Assembly (NCBI RefSeq): GCF_029960665.1
Contig: NZ_JASBRB010000024.1
Span: 1-51,437 of the forward strand
Direction of reading: 5' to 3'
Length of the DNA stretch: 51,437 bases
From: Pseudarthrobacter sp. AL07
GTDB lineage: Bacteria; Actinomycetota; Actinomycetes; Actinomycetales; Micrococcaceae
Shown here: piece by piece, positions 1-8,654 of the stretch
Position numbering within the stretch: the stretch's first letter is position 1
Layout: each line of letters starts with the position of its first letter
Made by a program: the position numbers and the translations under genes
Notes under the pieces: model-generated
What the model was told of the DNA's origin: nothing
The model's input: the letters and a program-made list of their open reading frames with translations, nothing else
Database searches by the model: none

Positions 1-166
1 ATTAACAGGATCGGTCAGGGATTAAAAGCCGCCACGCCGACCTAACTAAGTACTACTAGGTGGGCGGCCCGGTCCGCACCTGAACGTTCGCCAGCACGCG
101 GGCCAAAGCGGCGTCCGCGGGCCATGTCCATCATGCACCGTTGCCTGCTGGTGGCATCATGGTCCA

Positions 167-619
167 ATGAGCGATAACAACGATCCCATGCTGCGTTCTG
201 TCGAGCTGACCCGGACGGCAACGGCCCGTTACGTGGCGCGCAATGCTGCGGGCGCGGAACTTGAATTCGGCCACGGAGAAGGCCTGCTGAGCCCGGTGGA
301 GCTGCTGCTGGCGGCGATCGCCGGGTGTTCGGCCATCGACGTGGACACGGTGACGGCACGGAGCGCCGAGCCTACGTCCTTCCAGGTCTCGGCGACCGGC
401 CACAAGGTCGTTGAGGACGGTGCGAGCCGGGTGGAGGGCCTGCACCTGTCCTTCACCCTGGGCTTTCCCGATACGGCCGAGGGGCAGAAGGCCGCCGGCA
501 TGGTGGAGCGGCTGGTGGACCTCTCGCATAAGAAGTACTGCACGGTGTCACGGACAGTGGAGCGCGGAACTGCCGTCACCAACGAGGTACACGTCGCCCT
601 TGGTGACACCGAGGGCTGA
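167..619 (+). CDS. OsmC family peroxiredoxin-like protein (full-length copy)
   Basis: A 150-residue OsmC/Ohr-family protein. The family reduces organic hydroperoxides with a pair of cysteines in the cytosol. The sequence shows the family core: a beta-rich N-terminus, the helix segment SPVELLLAAIAGCSAIDV carrying the first cysteine (around residue 52-60), and HKKYCTVSRTVERG with the second cysteine (around residue 120). The ATG start lies inside a leader that recurs upstream of a second copy at 5904. No operon partner is evident; a hairpin follows. The gene stands alone before a methyltransferase on the same strand. Family membership is secure. The physiological substrate is not shown by the sequence. 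Confidence 0.9.
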   Translation: MSDNNDPMLRSVELTRTATARYVARNAAGAELEFGHGEGLLSPVELLLAAIAGCSAIDVDTVTARSAEPTSFQVSATGHKVVEDGASRVEGLHLSFTLGFPDTAEGQKAAGMVERLVDLSHKKYCTVSRTVERGTAVTNEVHVALGDTEG

Positions 620-673
620 CAGGCCGCCGGACGAAATCCGGCACCGGATCCCTGCCCTGTATCCTGAAATATA

Positions 674-701
674 GGTTGAAGGGCTCCAGCGGCCTTCAAC
701 C
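674..701. terminator. Hairpin after the OsmC gene
   Basis: GGTTGAAGG and CCTTCAACC form a 9-bp perfect stem with a 10-nt loop about 55 nt after the OsmC stop. There is no clear T-tract, so terminator function is inferred from stem strength and position. Confidence 0.45.
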
Positions 702-776
702 AAGCTCAGTTCGTGACCTGATGACGGTCCGGACTCTTGGAACGGACTTCTTATCAGTACTGGTACACCAGCTCCC

Positions 777-1940
777 GTGGGAATCCCGATGTCGGCCCTC
801 CAGCCCGCGCGCACGGCGGCAGTGGATGAGCCCGCCGTCGTGACCTGGGCCGAAGCGGGTGTCAGCATGACTGCGCGGTGGCGTTCGGCGAACGGCAGGC
901 CGGCGCCGACGCGCGTCGAAGTGGTCTCCGACTCGCTTACGGCCGATGAGGCGAACCGGATGGCGTCACAGGGGATCGCGATGCTCTGGCACGGTGACTT
1001 CCATAACGCACGTCAGATCCTCAATGCCATGGACCGGCGGGTAGGCGCCGGAAAGAAGATCACAGGAACCGCGGCCGAGAAGTTCTACCGGCACCGCCAG
1101 TCCCGCTCGCATCGTGCACGCGTTCTCGGTCTGCTGCTGATTCCCCTTGATCCGGGCCCGGTGGTGCCGCTGCGCCGCGCACCGGATATCCGGGAGGCCG
1201 CCGCCGAAGCGTACGGCGAGATCGGCGAATCCTCCGTGGTGTCCCTGCATGAGCTGGTCGGGGCCATTGGCGCCCACGAGTGGCGGCGGAACGGCGTCTA
1301 CGTCGATGCCCTGCAGGACCGCATCCACCCGCACTACGGCACGTTCTTCCCCACCCGCAGTGAATATGTGGATCTCGTGGCCGCCGCGCCGCTGCCCTCT
1401 GAGACGCTGGCGTTCGACGTCGGAACCGGCACCGGGGTGCTCGCTGCCGTCCTCGCCCGCCGTGGCGTCCACCGCGTGGTGGCGACGGACAATGAACCGC
1501 GTGCCATTGCCTGTGCCGCTGAGAATTTCCGGAACCTCGGTGTCCAGGACCGCGCTGAGGCCGTCCTGACCGACATGTTCCCGCCCGGACGGGCGCCGCT
1601 CGTTGTGTGCAACCCGCCCTGGATTCCGGCCACGCCGCATTCGTCCCTGGACAGCGCCGTCTACGACCCCGGCAGCAGGATGCTGTTCCGCTTCCTGAAC
1701 GGACTCGCCGGCCATCTGGAGCCGGGCGGTGAGGGCTGGCTTGTCCTTTCCGACCTGGCCGAGCACCTTGGCCTGCGGACGCGTGAGGATCTGCTGGCCG
1801 CCATCGAGGCGGCCGGGCTGAAGGTGATGGACCGGCTCGACACCAAGCCAACGCATCCGAAGGCATCGGACCGCGACGATCCTCTGTTCGAGGCGCGCAC
1901 GGCCGAGGTCACGTCCCTGTGGCGGCTTGTTCCCCGATAG
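777..1940 (+). CDS. HemK/PrmC-like class I SAM-dependent methyltransferase
   Basis: A 387-residue protein. The C-terminal half holds a Rossmann methyltransferase fold. Motif I is FDVGTGTGVLAAVLARRG near residue 210-230, the acidic SAM ribose-binding region is VVATDNEPRA, and the catalytic NPPW motif (VVCNPPWIPATP) lies near residue 280. NPPY/W is typical of enzymes methylating amide or ring nitrogens, such as the HemK/PrmC glutamine methyltransferases. The N-terminal 200 residues are an unrecognised substrate-recognition region. The chosen start is GTG; an ATG four codons later (789) is equally possible, and neither has a clear ribosome binding site. The substrate could be a protein, rRNA or small molecule. 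Confidence 0.85.
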   Translation: MGIPMSALQPARTAAVDEPAVVTWAEAGVSMTARWRSANGRPAPTRVEVVSDSLTADEANRMASQGIAMLWHGDFHNARQILNAMDRRVGAGKKITGTAAEKFYRHRQSRSHRARVLGLLLIPLDPGPVVPLRRAPDIREAAAEAYGEIGESSVVSLHELVGAIGAHEWRRNGVYVDALQDRIHPHYGTFFPTRSEYVDLVAAAPLPSETLAFDVGTGTGVLAAVLARRGVHRVVATDNEPRAIACAAENFRNLGVQDRAEAVLTDMFPPGRAPLVVCNPPWIPATPHSSLDSAVYDPGSRMLFRFLNGLAGHLEPGGEGWLVLSDLAEHLGLRTREDLLAAIEAAGLKVMDRLDTKPTHPKASDRDDPLFEARTAEVTSLWRLVPR

Positions 1941-1954
1941 ACCTCGGCAATAGT

Positions 1955-2032
1955 CGTAGCCGACGAGTCGCCCGGCCAGCGGCCGCCGTCGGGAATTTCG
2001 ACGCCGGCACCCGGGCTGGGTGCCGGCGGTTG
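1955..2032. repeat. Dispersed ~78-bp element with terminator-like hairpin, copy A
   Basis: This segment matches 11427-11504 at roughly four of five positions with no net length change. It contains a strong hairpin (stem CCGGCACCC/GGGTGCCGG, 2004-2026) just after the methyltransferase stop. A shorter related piece lies at about 5800-5833 (GTACGACGACGGCGCCC). The hairpin is kept in both full copies, so it may act as a mobile terminator. Confidence 0.55.
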
Positions 2033-2113
2033 AGTAGTGGTGCCAAAAGTGGCAGCATGTTGCGTGTGACGAGCATCGAAATAGCCGCCATCGATCGGAC
2101 TAAAGAAAAGCAG

Positions 2114-2467
2114 ATGTCTACTCGAAAAGCAGCGGTCATTCCGTCCCCGGTCGCGCACTATCGTTACTCGGTCCAGTGGTCGCCGGAGGACGACGAGTTT
2201 GTGGCGACTGTCCTTGAATTCCCGTCCCTCTCCTGGCTGGACGAGGACCAGTTCGAGGCGCTCCGCGGCATTGAACGGTTAGTGTCCGACGTCGTCGATG
2301 AACTTACCGAGTCGGGCGAACCGGTGCCTCAGGCAATTGCAACCCAAACGTTCAGTGGCAGGCTCAACCTTCGCGTACCTCCCGAACTCCACCGCAAACT
2401 GGCGATTGAGGCCGCCAATCGCGGAGTGCCCCTCAATAAGTACGCAACGGAGCGGCTGACGGACTAA
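2114..2467 (+). CDS. HicB-like antitoxin without a HicA partner
   Basis: A 117-residue protein. The N-terminal half (YRYSVQWSPEDDEFVATVLEFPSLSW) is the degraded RNase-H-like fold of HicB. The C-terminus (LNLRVPPELHRKLAIEAANRGVPLNKYATERL) is an Arc/MetJ-type ribbon-helix-helix that binds DNA. The start was chosen at the ATG following AAGAAAAGCAG; an upstream in-frame extension runs through the dispersed repeat and is not credible. HicB normally represses its operon and neutralises the HicA mRNA interferase. No HicA-like reading frame is visible on either side, so this is an orphan or a stand-alone regulator. A hairpin follows at 2521. Confidence 0.75.
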   Translation: MSTRKAAVIPSPVAHYRYSVQWSPEDDEFVATVLEFPSLSWLDEDQFEALRGIERLVSDVVDELTESGEPVPQAIATQTFSGRLNLRVPPELHRKLAIEAANRGVPLNKYATERLTD

Positions 2468-2520
2468 GCGGTTCCGGCGACGGGTGGACGATTGTGCTAT
2501 CGGCCGACTTGAGCGCTACT

Positions 2521-2542
2521 AACCGGAAACATCCTTCCGGTT
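2521..2542 (+). terminator. Intrinsic terminator after hicB-like gene
   Basis: AACCGGAA and TTCCGGTT form an 8-bp stem with a 6-nt loop, followed by CGGCCCTTTTC. It separates the HicB-like gene from the hipBA promoter region. Confidence 0.55.
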
Positions 2543-2585
2543 CGGCCCTTTTCAGGCGCGAAGGCCACCAAACCACGCAGCTTCG

Positions 2586-2657
2586 GAAATATATTGCGTA
2601 TTTGTTGATTTTAGGGCAGGGTTAATGATGGATCTAGCAAAATCAGCAATATATTTC
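2586..2657. promoter_or_regulatory. Paired HipB-type operators upstream of hipBA
   Basis: GAAATATATTGC (2586-2597) and its exact reverse complement GCAATATATTTC (2646-2657) lie 48 nt apart in an AT-rich stretch just before hipB. Outer bases (TGATTTT and AAAATCA) extend the symmetry. Autorepression by HipB bound at spaced inverted operators is established for hipBA. The assignment here is by symmetry and position. Confidence 0.62.
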
Positions 2658-2671
2658 AGAGGGGTTGCCGG

Positions 2672-2875
2672 GTGGAAGACATTGCGGCCATAGGTGCCAG
2701 CATCCGGCGGGCACGCAAGGAGGCCGGTGTCACCCAGGGTACGCTGGCCGACCTGATCGGCACGTCCTCGCGGACCATTCACGCCATCGAGAGCGGGACC
2801 GGTAATCCTTCGCTGGTAACAGTCGCCGCCGCGGCCAATGCGGTGGGGCTGCATCTAAGGGCTACTGATGGCTGA
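2672..2875 (+). CDS. hipB: HipB-type XRE antitoxin/repressor
   Basis: A 67-residue protein that is essentially one helix-turn-helix domain: IGASIRRARKEAGVTQGTLA, then LIGTSSRTIHAIESGTGNPS. The Q-x-x-L-A and TIHAIESG elements are typical of Cro/C1-type HTHs. It starts at GTG with an AGAGGGG ribosome binding site 7 nt upstream. The stop overlaps the hipA start by 8 bp, the usual antitoxin-first coupling. It probably dimerises on the inverted operators at 2586-2657 and binds HipA. The protein is shorter than E. coli HipB and lacks an obvious unstructured tail. Confidence 0.85.
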   Translation: MEDIAAIGASIRRARKEAGVTQGTLADLIGTSSRTIHAIESGTGNPSLVTVAAAANAVGLHLRATDG

Positions 2876-4067
2876 GGACCTGGGGCGCCTGAAATTTGTT
2901 CGCAGTGCGGACGTGTACAAGGCGGGCGTCCTTGCCGGCCATCTGAATCGGACTGTCCGCGGCAGCGTTGTCTTTGCCTACAGGCCGGACTTCTTCGCCA
3001 CGGGCGGTCGCGCTGTCGCCACCACCCTGCCCTTCACCGCGGATCCGTTGGAAGCCCCCGGTGGCGCAGTGCCCTCCTTCTTCTCCGGCCTTCTGCCGGA
3101 AGGTCATCGCCTCACCGTGCTCAAGGACGCCGTGAAGACGAGCCTGGGCGATGAACTCAGCCTGCTCCTGGCCGTCGGCGCAGATGTCCCCGGCGACGTC
3201 CAGATCGTTCCCGCAGGGGAAGTGCCTCTGGAGCCCCGTCCGCTGGCGGACACTTCGCACCCGGAGGATCTGGACTTTGCTTCCCTGACTGAAGCGGTAG
3301 ACCGGCACGGGCTGCCGGGTGTCCAATCCAAGGCCAGCGCCTCGATGTTGACTATGCCGCTGGCTCTGGCCAACCGCCGGTACCTGCTCAAACTGGATCC
3401 GCCCCAGCATCCGCATCTGGTCCTCAACGAAGCAGCCCACCTCGCGGGGGCTAAAGTCCTGAAAATCCCTGTTGCCAGGCACAGCGTCGTGCAGGACAGG
3501 AACGGCCTGCACGGACTCCTTGTTGAGCGGTTCGACCGGACCCGAGGCGATGGCCTTCTGCGTCTGGCCTTAGAGGATGGCGCTCAGGTCCTCAACCTCC
3601 CGCCGGCATCAAAATATGCCGTGAGTTCGGAGGCCGTAGTGCTGGCGCTGGCCGGGCTGTGCAAAGCCAAAGCTATCGCCGTCAGGAACCTCTACCTGCA
3701 GTTCGTCTTCGCATGGCTGACCGGCAACGGGGACCTGCACGCCAAGAATGTATCCGTACTGGAAGGTCTGAACGGCGGCTGGGTGGTAGCCCCGGTCTAC
3801 GACATCCCGTGCACACTGCTCTACGGTGACGACACCATGGCCCTCGCCGTCGCCGGCAGGGTGAAGAACCTCAAGGCCAGGCATTGGCAGGAGTTCGCCG
3901 CCAGCATCGGCCTGCCGGAAAGGGCGGCCGCAGCCGCGAACAAAACAGCCCTTACTGCAGTCAGTACCATCGGCCTGGACACCCTTCCCTTCACCGGATC
4001 GCCACTGAACGGGACGCTAAGGGAACTGCGGTTCCGCCGCGCCGAGCTCACCGGGTTGCCGCGATGA
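2868..4067 (+). CDS. hipA: HipA-family serine/threonine kinase toxin
   Basis: A 399-residue HipA-family kinase. The N-terminal HipA-specific domain includes SFFSGLLPEGHRL. The ATP-binding loop region is PGVQSKASASM (consensus SGVQPKxS). The hinge is GLLVERFDR, the catalytic loop is NGDLHAKNVSV (the D-x-H-x-x-N motif), and the metal-binding aspartate is in APVYDIPCTL. All key kinase residues appear intact, so the toxin is predicted active. Known HipA enzymes phosphorylate glutamyl-tRNA synthetase or other targets and induce dormancy; the target here is unknown. It is coupled to hipB upstream and, unusually, by ATGA overlap to a PAP2/LssY membrane phosphatase downstream. Confidence 0.9.
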   Translation: MAEDLGRLKFVRSADVYKAGVLAGHLNRTVRGSVVFAYRPDFFATGGRAVATTLPFTADPLEAPGGAVPSFFSGLLPEGHRLTVLKDAVKTSLGDELSLLLAVGADVPGDVQIVPAGEVPLEPRPLADTSHPEDLDFASLTEAVDRHGLPGVQSKASASMLTMPLALANRRYLLKLDPPQHPHLVLNEAAHLAGAKVLKIPVARHSVVQDRNGLHGLLVERFDRTRGDGLLRLALEDGAQVLNLPPASKYAVSSEAVVLALAGLCKAKAIAVRNLYLQFVFAWLTGNGDLHAKNVSVLEGLNGGWVVAPVYDIPCTLLYGDDTMALAVAGRVKNLKARHWQEFAASIGLPERAAAAANKTALTAVSTIGLDTLPFTGSPLNGTLRELRFRRAELTGLPR

Positions 4068-5770
4068 CCGAATCGACACCGCAGCGGATGGCGGCCGGCA
4101 AAACCAACGCGGGACGGTATGTTCGCGGCGCCGTGATCGCGGTGGTCCTGCTGGTGGTGAACGTCTACGTGGTCAAGTCGCTGTCCATCTTCGTCTCGCC
4201 CGTGCTGTTCCTGTTCGCCATCTTCCTCGAGGGCACCCTGCTCGGTGTCCTTGCCTACACCATCATCCGCGCGCTGGCAGAACCCGAGACCGTCCTCAGG
4301 TCCTTGCTGGTCTCCATGTGGGGCGGCCTGGAGTCCAACGAGTACGCCGAACGGCTCAGGCAGTCGCGCCGGCCGGTCTTGGTGTGGGCCCGGCGCCGCT
4401 TGACGCTGCATAGCCCGAGGGGCCTGCCGCTGACGGTGACGGTGGTGATTGCCGCCGTGCCGCTGGTCAACTTCGCCGGCGTACTGCTCAGCGTCGGTGG
4501 CGGAGGTCCGTTCTCCGGCGTCGATCAGCGGATCCTGAACCTGATGCCCGTGGTGAGGTCCGACGGCGAGACGTCCTTTTTCAGTGCTGTCACCGTCCTT
4601 GCCAGCGGGCAGAGCGTCCTGCTGCTCACTGCCGGCGCAGTTGCGGTGCTGTGGTGGAAACGGCGGCGGGCGGCCGCCTGGCTGTTCGCTGTTGCGGCGG
4701 CCGGCCAGGAGGCACTGACCTTCGCCGTCAAACTCCTGGTAGGGCGCCTCCGCCCCGATGCAGCACTCAGTCTGATCAGCGAAGACTCGTTCAGCTTCCC
4801 CAGCGGCCACACGGTCCGGGCCACTGTCCTGTTCGGCCTACTCGCCTACCTGCTGGTCAGGACGTACAGGTCTGCAGCCGCACGGGCCGTGACGGTGGTC
4901 TTGTACGCCGCGGCGGTGGTCCTGGTGGGGCTGAGCCGGGTCTACCTGGGCGTGCACTATCCCACGGATGTGTGGGCCGGGATCCTGCTGGGAAGTTCCC
5001 TGCTGGTGCTCCTGATCGGGTTTCTGGAAATCGCCAGCCGCTATGCGTTCCTCAGGAGCGGAAGGATCCGGCTGGCCAACAAGGTTGTGGTGGCGGTCCC
5101 GGCCGTCGTGGTGGTTTTTTCCGTTCTCGCATTTCCGGCGCTGGTCCATCCTGCCACCCCGGTGGTCCGGCCGACCGCCGCCACGCTGTCCACAGTGGAC
5201 GAGTCAACGGTCCACAATCTCCCGACCTACAGCGAAACGCTTACCGGCGGCCGGATGGAACCCATCAGTTTTATCTACATTGGCTCAGAGGACCAGATCA
5301 TCAGCACGTTCACCAGCCACGGCTGGACCCGTGCCGACCGGTCGACGGCGGCCAACACGCTCAGGGCCCTCGCCGTCGGGTTCCAGGGCAGCCAGTACGC
5401 CAGCGCCCCGGTCACGCCGTCGTTCCTCAACTCACAGCCTGAAGACGTGGCCTTCGAGCAGGCAACGGCCGCCCAATCCCTCCGGGAGCGTCACCACACG
5501 CGGCTCTGGCGGAGCGGGTACGCGCTGCCGGACGGCACCCCGGTGTGGGTGGCGACGGCGAGCTTTGACGACGGCATCGAATTCGCCGGCGCCGCGAAAC
5601 TGCCCACCCACCACATCGATCCGGACATCGATGCCGAACGCGCCTACATCGTCGGTTCCCTCGGCTACCCGGCCCGGCTGCTCACGGTCACGCACCCGGA
5701 AGGTGGACAGAACGCGAGTGGCGACACCTACTACACCGACGGAAAGGCACAGCTGATCGACCTCCGTTGA
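4064..5770 (+). CDS. PAP2-family membrane phosphatase with LssY C-terminal domain
   Basis: A 568-residue polytopic membrane protein. The N-terminus has several hydrophobic helices. The PAP2 phosphatase motifs are complete: KLLVGRLRP (about residue 222), FPSGHT (about 245) and SRVYLGVHYPTD (about 290), giving the catalytic histidine pair. After further membrane segments, residues ~400-568 form a soluble LssY-type domain (from RMEPISFIYIGSEDQI through the HHTRLWR region). PAP2 enzymes dephosphorylate lipid phosphates or undecaprenyl diphosphate; the LssY_C domain has no settled function. The start was chosen at the ATG overlapping the hipA stop (ATGA), which makes hipB-hipA-PAP2 one translationally coupled unit. 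Confidence 0.86.
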   Translation: MTESTPQRMAAGKTNAGRYVRGAVIAVVLLVVNVYVVKSLSIFVSPVLFLFAIFLEGTLLGVLAYTIIRALAEPETVLRSLLVSMWGGLESNEYAERLRQSRRPVLVWARRRLTLHSPRGLPLTVTVVIAAVPLVNFAGVLLSVGGGGPFSGVDQRILNLMPVVRSDGETSFFSAVTVLASGQSVLLLTAGAVAVLWWKRRRAAAWLFAVAAAGQEALTFAVKLLVGRLRPDAALSLISEDSFSFPSGHTVRATVLFGLLAYLLVRTYRSAAARAVTVVLYAAAVVLVGLSRVYLGVHYPTDVWAGILLGSSLLVLLIGFLEIASRYAFLRSGRIRLANKVVVAVPAVVVVFSVLAFPALVHPATPVVRPTAATLSTVDESTVHNLPTYSETLTGGRMEPISFIYIGSEDQIISTFTSHGWTRADRSTAANTLRALAVGFQGSQYASAPVTPSFLNSQPEDVAFEQATAAQSLRERHHTRLWRSGYALPDGTPVWVATASFDDGIEFAGAAKLPTHHIDPDIDAERAYIVGSLGYPARLLTVTHPEGGQNASGDTYYTDGKAQLIDLR

Positions 5771-5903
5771 GTCGGCGGATTGGATCTGGTTCGGGGGAGG
5801 GGCGTACGACGACGGCGCCCAGGTCGGGTGCAGCGGTTCGCCACGCTTAGGCACCGGACTCAGCGCCCGGAATCCCGTTGCCTGCTGGTGGCATCATGGT
5901 CCA

Positions 5904-6260
5904 ATGAGCGAAAACAACGATCCCATGCTGCGTTCCGTCGAGCTGACCCGGACGGCGATCGCCGGGTGTTCGGCCATCGACGTGGACACGGTGACGGCAC
6001 GGAGCGCCGAGCCTACGTCCTTCCAGGTCTCGGCGACCGGCCACAAGGTCGTTGAGGACGGTGCGAGCCGGGTGGAGGGCCTGCACCTGTCCTTCACCCT
6101 GGGCTTTCCCGATACGGCCGAGGGGCAGAAGGCCGCCGGCATGGTGGAGCGGCTGGTGGACCTCTCGCATAAGAAGTACTGCACGGTGTCACGGACAGTG
6201 GAGCGCGGAACTGCCGTCACCAACGAGGTCCACGTCGCGGTCGGTGACACCGAGGGCTGA
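5904..6260 (+). pseudogene. OsmC paralogue with internal 96-bp deletion
   Basis: This is a near-identical second copy of the OsmC gene at 167, including the upstream leader (similarity begins at 5875, matching 138). It lacks 32 codons: VELTRTA jumps directly to IAGCSAID, removing the segment that contains the family helix start SPVELLLA. The reading frame stays open because 96 is a multiple of three. The junction lies at a short GGC/GCG microhomology (GACGG to CGATCGCC). Both cysteines remain, but the fold's N-terminal strands and part of the central helix are missing, so function is doubtful. It could still be expressed as a 118-residue protein. Confidence 0.7.
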
Positions 6261-6279
6261 CGGGCCGCGGGAGGAAAGC

Positions 6280-7938
6280 CTAGCCCGCCACCGCCGCCTT
6301 TGCCGCCTGCGAGGCCGCCATCCACTCGCTCAGCCATGGCGCCCGGACGCTCGACGTGATCCGGCAGTCGGCCACGAAGGTTCCCTTGGCGCCGGCGTCG
6401 ATCCAGTCCTTGAGCGCGTCAAGGTCCGCCAGTGAACGGATGATCGCCGACTCGGCACCGAGCGCGCGGGCAATCCCGCTGAAGTCGACTTCGGGGATCA
6501 GCATGGGCTTTTCGGTCAGGCCCTGGGAGCCATACTGGTGGATTTCGGCTCCATAGGCGGCGTCGTTGTAGATCACCACGATGGCGCTGCCCGCCGCAGC
6601 AATGAGCGATTCGAGGTCGGACAGGCCCATCAGGAAGCCGCCGTCGCCGGAGGCGAGCACCAGGGTTCGGCCGTCCTCCAAGGCGCGGGCTGCCCCGACG
6701 GCGCTGGCCAGGCCGAGCCCGATGGCCTGGTAGGCGGTCCCCACCATGACCAGGTCCTGGGGCCGGGGGATGTGCCAGTACATGGGTGCCCAGCCGACGA
6801 AGTGACCGCCGTCCTGGACCACGGTGCGGCGCTCCGGCAGCACGGCATCCAGTGCCGTGGCAAGGGAGCGCGGATCCAGCCGGCCGTCCGCGGTTTCCGC
6901 GGAGCCTGCATGGTGGGCCGGTCCTTCGGCCAGGCGCTTGCGGGCTTCGGCGCGCCAAGCTTCTCCCGAAGCCGCCCCATCCAGCAGCCGGAGAAGGCCT
7001 CCCGCTGCAGACTTCGCGTCCGCGCTGACGAACAGGTCCACCCGGGGGTGCGTGGGCTGCAGGGCGGTGTCGATCTGGATGACGGTGCTGTCCGGGCCGA
7101 GCAGGTGCCCGAACCGCATGGTGAAGGGGCTCAGGCTCGCCCCGGCCACGAGGACCACGTCGGCTTCAGCCATGAGCCCGGCCGCAGTGTCCGTGCCGAA
7201 ACCGCCGGCGACGCCCAGGTACCCCTCGCCATTGAGGAGGTTGAGCGCCAGGGCGGTTCCGGCGGTTAGTGCGCCGAGGCGGTCGGCGAGCCCGCGGAGT
7301 TCCGGTCCTGCACCGGCGAGGTGCGCACCGCGGCCGGCGAGGATCAGCGGGCGCTTGGCCCCGGCGAGCAGGCGGGCTACTTGCCCGAGGCCGCCGTCGA
7401 CGTCGTCCGTCACCTTCGGTGCGTGCGGTGCCGGCAGTTCCTCTTCTGCCGCCTCGAGCGCCGCGAGGTCGTAGGGAATGGCAATCACGACGGCGGTGCG
7501 CTTGGTGAGTGCGTATTCCACCGCCTGCTGGGTGATGGAGCCCGCGGCGTCGCGGGTGACGGTGAAGGTGGCCGCGCCGAGGGCCGCGGCGATTGCGGCC
7601 TGGTCCACGTCCTGGGGCCGGGCGCCGCTGCTCGGCGCGTCCCCGGTGACCAGCACCACGGGGATCTGCGCCTGAACCGCCTCGGCGAGGGCGGTGAGCG
7701 CATTGGTGTAGCCGGGGCCGTAGGTGGTGGTGCCCGCCGCGAGGCGTCCTGAGGTTCGGTAGTAGGCGTCGGCCGCGGCGATGGCGGCGCCTTCATGGCG
7801 GACGGGGGAGAATCGGAGGCCCAGCTTTTCCGCGGCGTCCAGGAAGTAGACGTTGCCGTTGCCCATCACGCCGAAGACATCGCTGAGGTAGCTGCTGAGA
7901 ACCTGCGCCACGCGGCCGGAGACGGTAAGAGTAGTCAT
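6280..7938 (-). CDS. Thiamine-diphosphate-dependent enzyme (acetolactate synthase/2-oxoacid decarboxylase family)
   Basis: A 552-residue ThDP enzyme with the standard Pyr, central and PP domains. The catalytic glutamate that activates the cofactor is E49 in RHEGAA. The PP-domain cofactor motif is GDGGFLMGLSD...YNDAAYG near residues 430-460 (the GDG-x(n)-N pattern). The start was set at MTTLTV; an upstream in-frame extension is not supported. It lies downstream of an Lrp/AsnC regulator on the same strand and opposite an aminotransferase and a permease. That setting suggests decarboxylation of the 2-oxo acid made by the aminotransferase, rather than branched-chain biosynthesis, because no small subunit is present. 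The exact substrate is not determined. Confidence 0.85.
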   Translation of the reverse strand: MTTLTVSGRVAQVLSSYLSDVFGVMGNGNVYFLDAAEKLGLRFSPVRHEGAAIAAADAYYRTSGRLAAGTTTYGPGYTNALTALAEAVQAQIPVVLVTGDAPSSGARPQDVDQAAIAAALGAATFTVTRDAAGSITQQAVEYALTKRTAVVIAIPYDLAALEAAEEELPAPHAPKVTDDVDGGLGQVARLLAGAKRPLILAGRGAHLAGAGPELRGLADRLGALTAGTALALNLLNGEGYLGVAGGFGTDTAAGLMAEADVVLVAGASLSPFTMRFGHLLGPDSTVIQIDTALQPTHPRVDLFVSADAKSAAGGLLRLLDGAASGEAWRAEARKRLAEGPAHHAGSAETADGRLDPRSLATALDAVLPERRTVVQDGGHFVGWAPMYWHIPRPQDLVMVGTAYQAIGLGLASAVGAARALEDGRTLVLASGDGGFLMGLSDLESLIAAAGSAIVVIYNDAAYGAEIHQYGSQGLTEKPMLIPEVDFSGIARALGAESAIIRSLADLDALKDWIDAGAKGTFVADCRITSSVRAPWLSEWMAASQAAKAAVAG

Positions 7939-8057
7939 GCAGGAATCTTGTTGGCTGGTCAGCAGATAGGCAAGAGAGCTAACAGCGGCTGGGACTTTTG
8001 GCAGTAGGAGCTCGATGAAGTGACAAAATGCGCGCTTGTGGTGCACGTCACCCGCGT

Positions 8058-8576
8058 TTAGTCCGAAGTGCGGTTTTCCTGCCCGGACAGCCGGTCCAGG
8101 AGGCCGTCGTAGCGGGGCGGCATGAGTTCCAGCACGGAAATGGCCGTGCTGGTCCGCTGGATCCCCTCGATTTCCAGGATCTGGTTGGTGATGCGGTAGA
8201 GGTCCGCCGTGCCGCGTGCCACCACCTTGGCCATGAGGTCCGCGTCCCCGGTGGTGGCGTGCACCTCGATGACCTCCGGGATCGCTGCGAGCCCGTCCTC
8301 CACCGCGCCGGTCCGCGTCTGGCTGATGGACAGTGAGAGGAAGGCCATCAGGTCATATCCGAGCGCGGCGGGGTCCAGCCTCCTGCTGAAGGAGCGGAGC
8401 GCGCCGCTGCGCTCCAGCCGTGCCAGCCGGGCGTGAACTGTGTTGCGTGCGACGCCGAGCGTCCGCGAGAGCGCCAGGGCGCTGGCTTCGGGGTCCTTGT
8501 CCAGGGCCAGGATGATCCTGCCGTCGAGGGAATCGAGGGTGCGAGGGTGAGCGATGGTCATATTTTCACCAGACAC
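8058..8576 (-). CDS. Lrp/AsnC-family transcriptional regulator
   Basis: A 172-residue regulator with an N-terminal winged helix-turn-helix (LDGRIILALDKDPEASALAL, then TLGVARNTVHARLARLERSG). A C-terminal RAM ligand-binding domain follows (EVIEVHATTGDADLMAKVVARG and ...IEGIQRTSTAISV). An alternative start is ATG at 8561 (MTIAHP). The family senses amino acids and controls their transport or breakdown. It is transcribed toward the ThDP enzyme and divergently from the aminotransferase. The 78-94-nt divergent gap (8577-8654, or from 8562) should hold its operator. A likely role is induction of the flanking catabolic genes by the substrate amino acid. Confidence 0.85.
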   Translation of the reverse strand: MSGENMTIAHPRTLDSLDGRIILALDKDPEASALALSRTLGVARNTVHARLARLERSGALRSFSRRLDPAALGYDLMAFLSLSISQTRTGAVEDGLAAIPEVIEVHATTGDADLMAKVVARGTADLYRITNQILEIEGIQRTSTAISVLELMPPRYDGLLDRLSGQENRTSD

Positions 8577-8654
8577 TGTAGAAGTTGAGCAGAAGTCCCA
8601 ATGGCTTGAGGGTATCTTGCATTGTGTGCCGGGTCACAACCATGATCGGTCCTT

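Noticed and set aside
1..166. Possible promoter or gene end at the window start
   Set aside because: No coding similarity or convincing -35/-10 pair could be seen. Only the leader shared with the second OsmC copy (from 138) is notable.
3821..4810. 329-codon reverse-strand open frame
   Set aside because: Antisense to hipA and the PAP2 gene; Gln/His/Asp-rich shadow translation.
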